From positions 124,001-188,000 of the forward strand of contig NZ_CP053661.1 in the NCBI RefSeq assembly GCF_013177315.1: a DNA stretch of 64,000 bases. The letters run 5' to 3'. The DNA comes from Thermoleptolyngbya sichuanensis A183 (GTDB lineage: Bacteria; Cyanobacteriota; Cyanobacteriia; Elainellales; Elainellaceae). Position 1 is the first letter of the stretch. The number at the start of each line of letters is the position of its first letter. Of this stretch, positions 63,747 through 64,000 are shown piece after piece. The notes under the pieces were generated by a model. That model saw nothing but the letters and a program-made list of their open reading frames with translations, was not told the DNA's origin and did not search any database. The translations under genes were made by a program, and so were the position numbers.

Positions 63747-64000
63747 ATGCAAGTTTACGTTTTGCTATTCAACGCCGGAACGGAGAATGAGGGTATCCAC
63801 ACGCTCAAAATCCAGGAGGGCGATCGCAACGTGGTGCTGATGTTTGAGTCGGAAGACGACGCGACGCGCTACGGGCTGATGTTAGAAGCGCAGGATTTCC
63901 TCAGTCCAGCGGTGGAATGCTTTGAGTCGGAAGAAATCGAGGAATTCTGCGAAGGGGCGCATTACGAATGTGTGCTAGTTCCCGAAGGGACGCTGGCGCT
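63747..64000 (+). CDS. DUF3110 domain protein, 3' end outside window
   Basis: The ATG at 63747 opens a frame to the window edge, at least 84 residues: MQVYVLLFNAGTENEGIHTL, then GDRNVVLMFESEDDATRYGL and MLEAQDFLSPAVECFESEEI. The pattern is DUF3110, a cyanobacterial/plastid family of unknown function with acidic stretches. CTGTTTTTTCAGATCTCC precedes the ATG without a clear ribosome site. Confidence 0.75.
   Translation, partial: MQVYVLLFNAGTENEGIHTLKIQEGDRNVVLMFESEDDATRYGLMLEAQDFLSPAVECFESEEIEEFCEGAHYECVLVPEGTLA

Overview
The window is chromosomal DNA of an oxygenic cyanobacterium. It encodes Photosystem I PsaK, Photosystem II Psb30, both routes of protochlorophyllide reduction (ChlB of the dark enzyme and the light-dependent POR), a GUN4-family protein, a primary sigma factor and many cyanobacteria-specific small proteins. 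The octamer GCGATCGC (HIP1) occurs very densely both inside and between genes, as in many filamentous and Leptolyngbya-like lineages. The exact genus cannot be fixed from this stretch.

Layout. 0-8 kb: a truncated epimerase/cupin-like gene, pgi, a DnaJ-pentapeptide fusion, an exported YkuD-like protein, chlB and a DUF429 protein. 8-12.6 kb: a small zinc-ribbon membrane protein, an SGNH hydrolase, an ammonium transporter with an NtcA-type site far upstream, and a cysteine desulfurase. 12.9-16 kb: a large wHTH-TIR-TM-WD40 protein. 16-24 kb: rfaE2, GUN4, DUF58 plus a YkgJ-like protein, psb30, prs, a HIT protein, a phosphatase and a PhnD-like protein. 24-36 kb: a metzincin-like protease, a VOC protein, a LysE exporter, a glutaredoxin-like protein, cysH, a ligase-associated-type nuclease, a GNAT protein, a RppA-like regulator, por, a TPR protein and aroQ. 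36-44.6 kb: a degenerate histidine kinase, small conserved proteins, a glycosyltransferase and an alpha/beta hydrolase. 44.6-50 kb: a minus-strand cluster of sigma-like regulator, DUF1822, CHAT-CHASE2 and DUF928. 50-64 kb: trpF, psaK, an S2P protease, FHA-purU-wecB, a phosphoesterase, an rpmG-rpsR-RNase operon, moeA, sigA and a partial DUF3110 gene.

Two regions look like signalling or conflict modules. One is the TIR-WD40 protein: a membrane-anchored probable NADase under a 14-repeat propeller sensor. The other is the operon coupling a sigma-like protein to a caspase-fold CHAT protease fused to a periplasmic CHASE2 sensor. The rest is core metabolism, photosynthesis and translation.

Intergenic DNA is unusually structured. 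Four copies of a 90-bp element with matching terminal inverted repeats (AGGACTTACGCA) and an internal hairpin lie here, three of them directly at gene ends. At least eight unrelated tandem arrays with 14-16-bp units occupy intergenic sites, and there are several larger dispersed palindromic repeats. No tRNA, rRNA, CRISPR array or complete insertion sequence was recognised.
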